Notes under the pieces: generated by a model
What the model was told of the DNA's origin: nothing
Databases searched by the model: none
The model's input: the letters and a program-made list of their open reading frames with translations, nothing else
Part shown: one piece after another, positions 1-6,164 of the stretch
How the letters are laid out: every line of letters starts with the position of its first letter
Position numbering within the stretch: the first letter of the stretch is position 1
Position numbers and translations under genes: made by a program
NCBI GenBank assembly: GCA_017849395.1
Contig: JAFIHO010000366.1
Coordinates: 1 to 7,579, forward strand
DNA from: Hyphomicrobiales bacterium
GTDB lineage: Bacteria > Pseudomonadota > Alphaproteobacteria > Micropepsales > Micropepsaceae
DNA: 7,579 bases
Direction: 5' to 3'

Positions 1-551
1 ATCCAGACGCGCCAGGCAATCCGGGCAACTCCGATGGGCTCTATGATCCGAGGCTGGGTATGTCAGGCGCAGGACTGGTGGGCAGCATGAAGCGGGAATA
101 TTCGCCGCAAGTCTATCGCTGGGACCCCAGCGGCAAGGTCGGCCTGGTCATTCCCAACAGCCTGATCCCAGGACCGAACGGCATCTGCTTCTCGCCCGAC
201 TTCAAGACTCTCTATGTTATCAGCACTCAGATTTATGCTTTCGATGTGAACGGCAAGACGGTGAGCAATAAACGTCTGTTCACCGACTGCATGATCGACG
301 GGATTTATTGCCATCCCGACGGAATGCGCGCGGATCGCGCGGGCAATATCTGGGCCAGCTCCAATGCGCCGCTGGGCTATTCCGGCGTCACCGTCTGGAG
401 CCCGGCGGGCAAGCTGCTGGGCCGCATCCGCCTGCCCGAAACAGCGTCGAACCTGTGTTTTGCCGGCCCCAAGCGCAACCAACTATTCGTGACGGCGGCG
501 CAATCGGTCTATATGCTGCCGGTCGCGATCCAGGGTGCATCGCCCGGATAA
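1..551 (+). CDS. SMP-30/gluconolactonase/LRE-family protein, C-terminal part (5' end outside window)
   Basis: The reading frame is open from base 3 to the TAA at 549-551 with no stop upstream, so the gene begins before the window; the ATG at 60 is internal. Family members are six-bladed beta-propellers that hydrolyse lactones (often sugar lactones) using one divalent metal. Two hallmark segments are visible. The first is PNGICFSPDFKTLYV, whose Asn (bases 177-179) matches the metal-binding Asn of the family. The second is HPDGMRADRAGNIWAS, whose Asp (bases 318-320) matches the conserved metal/catalytic Asp. The upstream stretch DGLYDPRLG resembles the loop before these blades. The protein ends after the last propeller strands (NQLFVTAAQSVYML) at the usual distance. 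It is followed 33 bases later by an exported cupin gene with its own strong ribosome binding site, so the two are probably co-transcribed. Substrate and cellular location cannot be judged because the N-terminus is missing. Confidence 0.85.
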   Translation, partial: PDAPGNPGNSDGLYDPRLGMSGAGLVGSMKREYSPQVYRWDPSGKVGLVIPNSLIPGPNGICFSPDFKTLYVISTQIYAFDVNGKTVSNKRLFTDCMIDGIYCHPDGMRADRAGNIWASSNAPLGYSGVTVWSPAGKLLGRIRLPETASNLCFAGPKRNQLFVTAAQSVYMLPVAIQGASPG

Positions 552-570
552 AAAAATTCCAACAACACTT

Positions 571-579
571 AAGGAGAGG
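571..579 (+). promoter_or_regulatory. Ribosome binding site of the first cupin gene
   Basis: AAGGAGAGG lies 8 bases (counted from AAGGAG) before the ATG at 585. It is a near-perfect Shine-Dalgarno sequence and fixes this start over later in-frame codons. It sits in the 33-base gap after the SMP-30 stop, in keeping with translation from a shared mRNA. Confidence 0.75.
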
Positions 580-584
580 GATTA

Positions 585-1565
585 ATGCGTTCCAAGAAAC
601 TGCCGCTGATCGCGGTGCTGGGTGTGCTGGCGGGGTCGGTCGCCGCCATCGCCCAGGATGGCGCCCCGGGCGGCGCGCCCACACAGGAAACCCTGCTGCG
701 CGCAACTCGTCCACCGCCGAAGCCGATCACGGCCTGGGCGCAGCGCCCCGCCAAACTTGCGCCCTTCGTTGCGCCGAACAAGCTGGTCTATCGCTATGCC
801 GACATCCTGGCCGCGCACAAAGGCAAGGAGAGCTGGCGTCATCCCGTGTTTCTGAGCCGCGATTTCGACGGCGCGTGGGTGTCGATGGCGCCGGGCGAGA
901 AGTCCAAGACCAAATGCTATGCCGATGACCGGGTGTTCTGGGTGGTGCAGCAGGGCCAGATGAAGGTCACCATCGAAGGCCAGGAGCCGTTCATCGCCTC
1001 CAAGCATTTCCTGATCCAGGTGCCCAAGCGCCTGACCTACAGCATGGAAACGGTCGGCAATGAGCCGGTGGTGTTCTTCCAGATGCTGCCTGCGGGCGAA
1101 GCGCCGGAATATCCGCTGACCGAGACGCCCGATCCGGTGAAGGGCAAGGAATACATCAAGGCCACCTATACCGGGCATGGTGACTACGACAAGATCAACA
1201 ACCCCTATGTCGATTTCGAGAAGGAGATCGTGCAAGGCGGCGGGAAGCGCGGCGTGTGGATCCGTGACGATCACACCTATGTGACGATCCTGCGCTCGCA
1301 GAAGGGCATTCCCACCCCGCCCGATACGCAGTGGGGACACTTCCATGCCAACTTCCCGGAAATCTGGCTGATCATTGAAGGCACCCAGCAATTCCTGGTG
1401 GAAGGCGAGAAGCTGATCACCGTGAATGAGGGCGACTTGGTGGGCGCGCCGACCGGCCGCTACCACCGCGCCACGCCCTATGGCGATGGGCCTTCGACGC
1501 GCCTCGCCTATATCCCGCGCCCGGACAATCTGCACTGGATGCAGCCGGGCCTGGGCGGCGACTGA
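585..1565 (+). CDS. Exported bicupin protein, copy 1
   Basis: 326 residues. The N-terminus (MRSKK, then a hydrophobic stretch to about residue 21, then AIAQDG) is a Sec signal peptide with a likely cut near residue 23, so the protein should be periplasmic. Two cupin-like halves are visible. The N-terminal half (about 110-170, from YADDRVFWVVQQG to VPKRLTYSMETV) has the beta-barrel pattern but no HxH metal motif. The C-terminal half (about 245-315) has the full cupin signature: H252, H254 and E259 in GHFHANFPE, and H294 in GAPTGRYHRA, a classic 2-His-Glu-His metal site. It is paralogous to the proteins at 5011-5925 and 6165-7118 but is the most divergent of the three, with a different C-terminal tail (LHWMQPGLGGD). 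The gene follows an SMP-30 gene and ends at a strong terminator. Cupins of this kind include dioxygenases, isomerases and lyases; the reaction here is unknown. Confidence 0.88.
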   Translation: MRSKKLPLIAVLGVLAGSVAAIAQDGAPGGAPTQETLLRATRPPPKPITAWAQRPAKLAPFVAPNKLVYRYADILAAHKGKESWRHPVFLSRDFDGAWVSMAPGEKSKTKCYADDRVFWVVQQGQMKVTIEGQEPFIASKHFLIQVPKRLTYSMETVGNEPVVFFQMLPAGEAPEYPLTETPDPVKGKEYIKATYTGHGDYDKINNPYVDFEKEIVQGGGKRGVWIRDDHTYVTILRSQKGIPTPPDTQWGHFHANFPEIWLIIEGTQQFLVEGEKLITVNEGDLVGAPTGRYHRATPYGDGPSTRLAYIPRPDNLHWMQPGLGGD

Positions 1566-1586
1566 TCGCGCCACAGGCTGAAATGC

Positions 1587-1617
1587 AAACGGCGGCCCGG
1601 CAACGGGCCGCCGTTTT
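1587..1617 (+). terminator. Rho-independent terminator after cupin copy 1
   Basis: A perfect 13-bp stem has arms AAACGGCGGCCCG (1587-1599) and CGGGCCGCCGTTT (1604-1616) around a GCAA tetraloop. It is followed by TTTT at 1614-1617 and a further TTT after GC. It starts 21 bases after the TGA of the cupin gene. The A-rich left flank gives a weaker T-rich tail on the other strand, so it may also stop transcription of the convergent lipoprotein gene that ends at 1635. Confidence 0.9.
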
Positions 1618-1634
1618 GCTTTGCGCGAGACGGC

Positions 1635-2150
1635 CTAGCGCGCGGGGCCCGGTGCTCCGCCGAAATCGGCGACGAGGGAGAACATGGCATTGTTCTGCGC
1701 AAGCGAAGCCTTGGACACGCGGTTCTTGGCTTCCTGGATTGCGGCGAGTTCGGTGTCTGTCGGATTCTTGATGTCGGCGATGCGACCGATGGCGACCGCC
1801 GCATCGCGGTTGGCCTCAAGCCCGGCAAGCACCGCCAAGCGCACCTGGTCGGCATTCTCCCGCGCCGCGGCACTGGTAAATTCGGGCGCCTTGAGCGCTT
1901 TCGCATCGGGCCGGATGGCAGACAGCGCCGATTGCAGCGCGACAGCGGCCTTGTCCAGCGCGGCATGGTCGCCACGGTCAAGGGCGGCGTTACTGGCCGC
2001 TGTATAGGCGGTGGATGCGGCGGTCACCCGCTTATCGATATCTGCGACCTTGGTGCGGAAATCCGCGAACTTCTCGCTGTCAGGCCGCGTGTCGCGCGAA
2101 CCGCACGCCGCCAGAAACATACAGACCAAAGCGATCAGGACCTTGCGCAT
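1635..2150 (-). CDS. Small predicted lipoprotein of unknown function
   Basis: 171 residues. The N-terminus MRKVLIALVCMFLAACGS is a lipoprotein signal peptide with lipobox L13-A14-A15-C16; Cys16 would be lipidated, leaving a mature protein of 156 residues. The next residues, GSRDTRPDSE, form a short linker with no Asp directly after the Cys, so outer-membrane sorting is plausible. The rest is Ala-rich and strongly helical, with heptad-like spacing (KFADFRTKVADIDKRVTAASTAYTAAS, then ALDKAAVALQSALSAI and later helices), suggesting a helical bundle or coiled coil. No catalytic motif or known family is recognised. The start is supported by GGGAGG on the minus strand (2159-2164), 8 bases before the ATG. 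It is a single-gene unit, convergent with the upstream cupin gene and separated from it by a terminator. Confidence 0.8.
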   Translation of the reverse strand: MRKVLIALVCMFLAACGSRDTRPDSEKFADFRTKVADIDKRVTAASTAYTAASNAALDRGDHAALDKAAVALQSALSAIRPDAKALKAPEFTSAAARENADQVRLAVLAGLEANRDAAVAIGRIADIKNPTDTELAAIQEAKNRVSKASLAQNNAMFSLVADFGGAPGPAR

Positions 2151-2179
2151 GACGACAACCTCCCGATGTTCCGGGGGCT

Positions 2180-2207
2180 ATTTAAGGACAGGCGCGCAAG
2201 AGGGCAA
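2180..2207 (-). promoter_or_regulatory. Possible sigma-70-type promoter of the lipoprotein gene
   Basis: On the minus strand, TTGCCC (2202-2207) and TTAAAT (2180-2185) are 16 bases apart, a fair match to -35 and -10 boxes. Transcription would start near 2173, leaving a short leader that still contains the GGGAGG ribosome binding site. Assigned by eye from two short matches. Confidence 0.4.
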
Positions 2208-2271
2208 CAGCGAACAGGTGGTACGCAGATGTGACAGGCAGGACTGCGTCGCAATAAACGCAAACACGGGC

Positions 2272-2300
2272 CTGTCGGAAACACTCGGCCATGCTATAAG
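2272..2300 (+). promoter_or_regulatory. Likely promoter of the tRNA-Gly gene
   Basis: CTGTCG (2272-2277) and TATAAG (2295-2300) are 17 bases apart, and the tRNA begins 10 bases after the -10 box. The segment between them, CGCCCGCC, is a GC-rich discriminator of the kind that makes stable-RNA promoters sensitive to growth rate and the stringent response. Confidence 0.5.
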
Positions 2301-2309
2301 CGCCCGCCT

Positions 2310-2383
2310 GCGGGTGTAGTTCAATGGTAGAACGGCAGCTTCCCAAGCTGCATACGAGGGTTCGATTCCCTTCACCCGCTCCA
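2310..2383 (+). tRNA. tRNA-Gly, anticodon CCC
   Basis: The full cloverleaf can be folded by hand. The acceptor stem is GCGGGTG with CACCCGC. The anticodon stem is GCAGC (2335-2339) with GCTGC (2347-2351), around loop TTCCCAA with anticodon CCC at 2342-2344, reading GGG. The T stem is GAGGG with CCCTT around loop TTCGATT. The discriminator base is T (2380), as expected for bacterial tRNA-Gly, and CCA is encoded (2381-2383). No integrase or direct repeat is seen at its 3' end, so there is no sign of an integrated element within the window. Confidence 0.95.
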
Positions 2384-2403
2384 GGCTTCCCGGGAAATCG
2401 AAA

Positions 2404-3432
2404 CTATCGCTTGTTGGTCATAACGAAGCGAAAACGCGCTTCGCCCTTTTTCATCCGGGCGAAGGCGGTTGGGATGTCGGCAAGGGCCACCTGCTCGATC
2501 ATGGGGCGCACATTCCACAGCGAGCAGAAATCGATGGTTTCTTCCGTCTCGATGGATGTGCCCCCGGCGCTGCCGGCCATAACGATGCCGTCTTCCAGCA
2601 AGGCGCGGGCATGGACGAAGACAGGCTGTTCCGGCACGCCCAGGACCATCATCACGCCATCCTGCGCCAGGCCCGCAACAATGGCGCTGATGGACGGCGC
2701 GTGATCGTGCAGGGCGAAGATCGCGGCAGCGCCGCCGCGCTTCTGCAGCGCGGCCACCGCGTCCTCGGCCGAGGCATCAATATACTGATGCGCGCCGAGC
2801 GAAAGGGCGAGCGGCGCGCGCTCCTGTCCCTTGTCTATCGCGACCACGCGATAGCCCATGCGCGCGGCGAACTGGATGGCGAGATGGCCGAGGCCGCCCA
2901 CGCCCTGTATCGCGACCGTCCGGCCGGGACGGATCTTGCTGCGGGCCAGCGCATTGAAGGTGGAGACGCCAGCGCACAATAGCGGCGCCGCATCGGCGGC
3001 GGACAAGGCATCGGGGATTGCGACCAGCCCTTCGGCCCGCGCCGTCATAGCCTCCGCATAGCCGCCATCGCGGGTAACGCCGGTCAGGGCGCGATTGCGG
3101 CAGCGTTTGAACTGCCCGCGTCGACACGGCTCGCAGCGCGAGCAATAGCCGCCATACCAGCCCACGCCCACGCGCTGGCCGATGCTCCAGCCTGTCACGC
3201 CATCGCCCAACTGGTCGATGATGCCGACGACTTCATGACCGGGAATGATGGGATAGGGAATGCCGGGCAGATAACCTTCCTTCGCCACGGTATCGCTGTG
3301 GCAAAGGCCGCAGGCCTCAACCGCGATACGCACCTCGTTCGGACCGGGCACAGGCAAAGGCTTCTCAACCAGTTCCAGCGGACCGCCGGCCTGGGCGACA
3401 TGCACCGCCCGCATCGTATGTTTCCCTGTCAC
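2404..3432 (-). CDS. Zinc-dependent alcohol dehydrogenase (medium-chain dehydrogenase/reductase)
   Basis: 342 residues from a GTG start, or 336 from the internal ATG at 3412-3414 (MRAVHVAQ), which is the more usual family start. The GTG has GAGGGG about 9 bases upstream and the ATG has AGGG at a similar distance, so the choice is open. The catalytic zinc site is seen as C44 (CGLCHSD), H66-E67 (PGHE) and C153 (LLCAG). The structural zinc site is C97, C100, C103 and C111. The cofactor fold has GVGGLG at 177-182, and D200 at the end of the second strand (VVAIDKG) favours NAD over NADP. The C-terminal part is complete. The family oxidises primary or secondary alcohols or reduces aldehydes in the cytoplasm; the substrate here is unknown. 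It runs in the same direction as the MFS gene upstream, 179 bases away, and its stop lies only 20 bases from the 3' end of the tRNA on the other strand. Confidence 0.92.
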   Translation of the reverse strand: MTGKHTMRAVHVAQAGGPLELVEKPLPVPGPNEVRIAVEACGLCHSDTVAKEGYLPGIPYPIIPGHEVVGIIDQLGDGVTGWSIGQRVGVGWYGGYCSRCEPCRRGQFKRCRNRALTGVTRDGGYAEAMTARAEGLVAIPDALSAADAAPLLCAGVSTFNALARSKIRPGRTVAIQGVGGLGHLAIQFAARMGYRVVAIDKGQERAPLALSLGAHQYIDASAEDAVAALQKRGGAAAIFALHDHAPSISAIVAGLAQDGVMMVLGVPEQPVFVHARALLEDGIVMAGSAGGTSIETEETIDFCSLWNVRPMIEQVALADIPTAFARMKKGEARFRFVMTNKR

Positions 3433-3611
3433 GCTATTTTCCCCTCATCCGTGAGATCGGACATGCTGCGCGATCATATAGATGGTAACCGGCGCGTGTT
3501 TGTCCTGAGGTGCCCCATTTCCTGCGTCGATGGGCAGCAACGGAAGGCATTCGGGAGCCACTTGGAACCGGCGGAACCGCGGAACGCGCGGGTGCAGCCG
3601 TCCTTTTCTGC

Positions 3612-4817
3612 TTAACCCAACTGCCGCACGTGCCAGTTGCGTTCGCTGCGCATCAGGAGCCAGGATACCAGTCCCAGCAGCAGGAAGCCCAATGCGATGG
3701 GCCGCAACGTATTGTCATATAGCTGGCCGATCAGCGTTCCCAGAAGCAACGAGATGATGGAAGATGATGCGCCGATGATGGCGGAGGCCATGCCCGCCAC
3801 CTCGCCCATTGGCTCCATGGCTATGGCGTTGAGATTGCCGAACATGAGCCCGAAGGCGAAGAACAACACGCCCGCATAGGCGACGAACATGGGCAACGTC
3901 ACCGGGAGTGTCGCATCGACCGCCAGGAACAGCGCCGAGGCCGCCACCATCGCCGCTGCCGCGCCGCTGCAGATGGCGCGCATGCCCCAGCGAACCACGA
4001 AATGCGAGTTCAGCATCGACGCCACGCCCAGCAGCAGCGCCAGCCCGCCGAAATAGAGCGCAAAACTTTCACCTGCCCCGAACTGATCCTGAAATATCTG
4101 CCGCGACGCGCCGAGATAGCCGATCAAGCCGCCAAAGGTCAGCCCCATCGCCACCATATAGGTGGTGGTGGTGCGATTGCCGGTCACGATGCGCAGCCCA
4201 TGATCGAAGGCGCGCGGCGTGAGCGGAATACGATGCGCGGGCGGCAACGTCTCCTCCAGCCGCAGCGCGATCCAGCCGCCCACCGCCGCGGCATAGAAGA
4301 TGTAGAACAGGAAGATGGCGCGCCAGCTAGCCAGATGCACGATACCCAGGCCCAGGCTGGGCGCGATGGCAGGCACCAGGATGAAGATCATCATGATCAG
4401 CGACATGACGCGCGCCATCTCGCGCCCGGCGTATTTATCGCGCACGACCGACACGGCCGTGACATAGGGGCAGGCCACGCCAAGTCCCTGGATGCAGCGG
4501 CCGATCAGGATCAGGTCGAAATCGCGCGCCATCCAGCAGGCGAGGCTGCCCGCCAGATAAAGCGCCAGCCCCGCGAACAGCACCGGCTTGCGGCCCAGCG
4601 CATCGGACGCCGGCCCCGCCAGTAACTGCCCCGCCGCCATGCCCGCGAAGATGGAACTGATCAGAAGCTGGGTGCGGTTGATATCCGCCACGCCCATCTC
4701 CGCGCCGATCATGCCCAGCGTCGGCAGAAGCGCGTCGATGGAAATGGCGACCACCGACATCAGCAGCGCCATCAGCAGGGTGAATTCTTTTTCGGAAATG
4801 GAGGATGGCGAAGACAT
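3612..4817 (-). CDS. Bcr/CflA-type MFS transporter
   Basis: 401 residues from the ATG at 4815-4817 (MSSPSSISEKEFTLL), the normal length for 12-helix Bcr/CflA drug:proton antiporters. The frame stays open upstream to 5084, but those residues are hydrophilic, Arg-rich and unlike the family, so they are not included. Helix 1 begins near residue 12. The MFS loop motif between helices 2 and 3 is GPASDALGRKP (68-78). RDKYAGREMARVMSL (126-140) and the following IMMIFILVPAIAPSLG match the family pattern in helices 4-5. In the C-terminal half, NLNAIAMEPMGEVAGMASAIIGA (328-350) is the typical helix 10-11 segment. It should sit in the inner membrane and export a small compound using the proton gradient; the substrate is unknown. 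No convincing Shine-Dalgarno precedes the ATG. It is divergent from cupin copy 2 across 193 bases. Confidence 0.9.
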   Translation of the reverse strand: MSSPSSISEKEFTLLMALLMSVVAISIDALLPTLGMIGAEMGVADINRTQLLISSIFAGMAAGQLLAGPASDALGRKPVLFAGLALYLAGSLACWMARDFDLILIGRCIQGLGVACPYVTAVSVVRDKYAGREMARVMSLIMMIFILVPAIAPSLGLGIVHLASWRAIFLFYIFYAAAVGGWIALRLEETLPPAHRIPLTPRAFDHGLRIVTGNRTTTTYMVAMGLTFGGLIGYLGASRQIFQDQFGAGESFALYFGGLALLLGVASMLNSHFVVRWGMRAICSGAAAAMVAASALFLAVDATLPVTLPMFVAYAGVLFFAFGLMFGNLNAIAMEPMGEVAGMASAIIGASSSIISLLLGTLIGQLYDNTLRPIALGFLLLGLVSWLLMRSERNWHVRQLG

Positions 4818-4904
4818 GAAGGAATCAGGACGAGCCCCGGTGGCATCCCATGGATGACGCACCGGATGCAACCATGACGGCAAGGGCGGCAAAAAAATGC
4901 GCGC

Positions 4905-4937
4905 GGCAAGCCGCCACCGGCCCCGCCGAAGCTTGCC
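4905..4937. repeat. Inverted repeat in the MFS / cupin 2 divergent region
   Basis: GGCAAGC (4905-4911) and GCTTGCC (4931-4937) form a perfect 7-bp inverted repeat with a 19-base spacer, near the middle of the 193-base gap between the divergent MFS and cupin genes. The hexamer CGGCAA also occurs three times nearby (4878, 4887, 4904). A regulator site is possible but unproven. Confidence 0.4.
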
Positions 4938-5000
4938 AGTGCGGCGCACGCTGCACAGACTGGGATCAGACGGGCCGCGTGACGGTTCGCCATATAATCG

Positions 5001-5004
5001 GGAG
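5001..5004 (+). promoter_or_regulatory. Ribosome binding site deciding the start of cupin copy 2
   Basis: GGAG lies 6 bases before the ATG at 5011. Translation from that ATG gives a signal peptide directly, whereas the open frame extending back to 4897 adds 38 Arg-rich residues that would bury it. This supports 5011 as the true start. Confidence 0.65.
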
Positions 5005-5010
5005 AACGTC

Positions 5011-5925
5011 ATGAAGATCATTCCGTGCGCCGCCCTGCTCGCCTTGTTGATGCCGGGCGCGGCCCTGGCGCAGGCGGACCGCATGCCGGGGCTGCTTTGG
5101 TCGCCTAGGCCCGCGACGCCAACGCCCTATCGCGCGCCGAACAGGCCCCACTGGAAACTGGCCGACATCCTGGCCGCCCATCGCGGACAGAACGACTGGG
5201 TGCAGCCCATCGTGCGCAATCCCGAGCAGGAAGCCGATTACATTTCGCTGGGGCCGGGCCGCAAGACAGGGCCGCAACTCTATGCCGACGACAGGCTGGT
5301 GTTCATCGTGCAGAATGGCGCGATCAAGGTGAGTGTGGATAGCGATGCGCCCTTCACCGCGACGCGAGGCTTCATGGTCAATATTCCGGCGCGGCATCTC
5401 TACACGCTGGAGACGGTGAGCGAGACGCCGTCGCTGCGTTTCGAGATCCGCCAGGCGGGCGCGCCGCCGCTCTATCCCATATCGGAAACGCCCGTTGCGG
5501 CGCCGGGCAAGGTTTATGTGAAAGTCACCGGTACGCCCGGCCCCTCGAAGGACCGGGACACCAATCCGCGCTATCTGGATTTCTGGAAAGATATCGCGGT
5601 GAGCGACAAGCCGCATGGCGGCCCTTTTGTGCGCGACGACCATTTCACCGCCAATGTCATTCGCGGCAAGGGCGTGCTCGTGCCGCCCGATAGCGAGAAG
5701 GGCCATTTCCACGTCAACAACACCGAGTTCTGGTACATCATGGAAGGCAAGCTCGGTTACAAGATCGAAGGCGTGCCTTATTTCGAAGCCGGCGAAGGCG
5801 ACATCGTGACGGCGGTGAAGGGTCGCTGGCATCGCGCGCTGAACAGTCCGAACGCGCCCATGTCCACCCGCATCCCGATCAATCCGCGCCCGCCGATCCT
5901 GCACAATTTCGAGGCGACGGACTGA
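5011..5925 (+). CDS. Exported bicupin protein, copy 2
   Basis: 304 residues. MKIIPCAALLALLMPGAALAQA is a clear Sec signal peptide with a likely cut after ALA (residue 20), so the mature protein is periplasmic. The N-terminal cupin-like half (about 88-150) lacks HxH, keeping only H129 in IPARHLYTLE. The C-terminal half carries H232, H234 and E239 in KGHFHVNNTEFWYIMEG, and H274 in GDIVTAVKGRWHRALN, matching both cupin motifs with Val in place of the usual Pro in motif 2. It ends in NPRPPILHNFEATD. It is closely related to the protein at 6165-7118 along its whole length, sharing VQPIVRN, EADYIS and NPRPPILHNFEAT, and more distantly to copy 1. Trp63 in NDWVQP is the position that is a stop codon in copy 3. 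No terminator is visible after it, and copy 3 follows 239 bases later on the same strand. The enzymatic reaction, if any, is unknown. Confidence 0.88.
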   Translation: MKIIPCAALLALLMPGAALAQADRMPGLLWSPRPATPTPYRAPNRPHWKLADILAAHRGQNDWVQPIVRNPEQEADYISLGPGRKTGPQLYADDRLVFIVQNGAIKVSVDSDAPFTATRGFMVNIPARHLYTLETVSETPSLRFEIRQAGAPPLYPISETPVAAPGKVYVKVTGTPGPSKDRDTNPRYLDFWKDIAVSDKPHGGPFVRDDHFTANVIRGKGVLVPPDSEKGHFHVNNTEFWYIMEGKLGYKIEGVPYFEAGEGDIVTAVKGRWHRALNSPNAPMSTRIPINPRPPILHNFEATD

Positions 5926-5985
5926 CTTCTCCTGATAACAAAATTGTAAGTATCGCGGGCGCGCGAAGATGTTGCACTGCGGGAG

Positions 5986-6007
5986 GATTTGCGCCAGCAC
6001 GCAAATC
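5986..6007. repeat. Inverted repeat upstream of cupin copy 3 (first)
   Basis: GATTTGCG (5986-5993) and CGCAAATC (6000-6007) form a perfect 8-bp inverted repeat around a 6-base centre. There is no T-run on either side, so it is not a standard terminator. A dimeric regulator operator about 100 bases before the proposed promoter of copy 3, or an mRNA 3' end hairpin for copy 2, are both possible. Confidence 0.5.
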
Positions 6008-6045
6008 GCGGGGGCGGGCGCGCAAAGCCAGAGTCACCGCGCGAT

Positions 6046-6064
6046 AAACCCTTGTCCAGGGTTT
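6046..6064. repeat. Inverted repeat upstream of cupin copy 3 (second)
   Basis: AAACCCT (6046-6052) and AGGGTTT (6058-6064) are perfect 7-bp arms around a 5-base centre. The symmetry continues outward as GCG and CGC if two bases on the left are skipped. No T-run follows. It lies about 40 bases before the proposed -35 box, a position typical of an operator. Confidence 0.5.
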
Positions 6065-6105
6065 CGCATTGCGATACCTGCGTCCCCCATTGCGGACGGG
6101 CTGCC

Positions 6106-6134
6106 TTGTCATCGGTTCCCCCGCCGACTAATAG
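6106..6134 (+). promoter_or_regulatory. Likely promoter of cupin copy 3
   Basis: TTGTCA (6106-6111) and TAATAG (6129-6134) are separated by 17 bases, a good fit to sigma-70-type boxes. The expected start near 6141 leaves a short leader containing AGGGAG (6152-6157), 7 bases before the ATG at 6165. This suggests copy 3 is transcribed on its own rather than only from the copy 2 mRNA. Confidence 0.5.
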
Positions 6135-6164
6135 TCAGACAACGCACACCAAGGGAGAAATGCG

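Noticed and set aside
582..1574. Long open frame antisense to cupin copy 1 (and similar ones antisense to copies 2 and 3)
   Set aside because: The sense strand has a signal peptide, cupin motifs and a Shine-Dalgarno; the antisense products are His/Arg-rich and recur because GC-rich codon use keeps the opposite frame open.
2310..2383. tRNA as an integration site
   Set aside because: No integrase, direct repeat of the tRNA 3' end or foreign-looking sequence is seen on either side.
3564..3585. Three GGAAC repeats spaced 9 and 8 bases apart
   Set aside because: They resemble the EcfG -35 box but point along the plus strand with no plus-strand gene for 1.4 kb and no CGTT at the right distance; most likely chance in the gap after the MFS gene.
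4993..4998. Perfect TATAAT just before cupin copy 2
   Set aside because: Transcription would begin about 6 bases before the ATG and omit the GGAG ribosome binding site; no -35 match lies 16-18 bases upstream. Probably chance, or the promoter of a near-leaderless mRNA at best.
4897..5010. Upstream extension of cupin copy 2
   Set aside because: It adds 38 basic residues in front of a perfect signal peptide, and GGAG precedes the ATG at 5011.
4818..5084. N-terminal extension of the MFS protein to the upstream start at 5084
   Set aside because: The extra 89 residues are Arg-rich and hydrophilic, would overlap the start of cupin 2, and make the protein far longer than the family; the ATG at 4817 gives the normal 401 residues.
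4969..6118. GACGGGC and CGGTTC shared upstream of cupins 2 and 3
   Set aside because: The spacing between the two words differs (7 versus 11 bases) and the words are GC-rich, so chance or vestigial homology is as likely as a shared regulator site.
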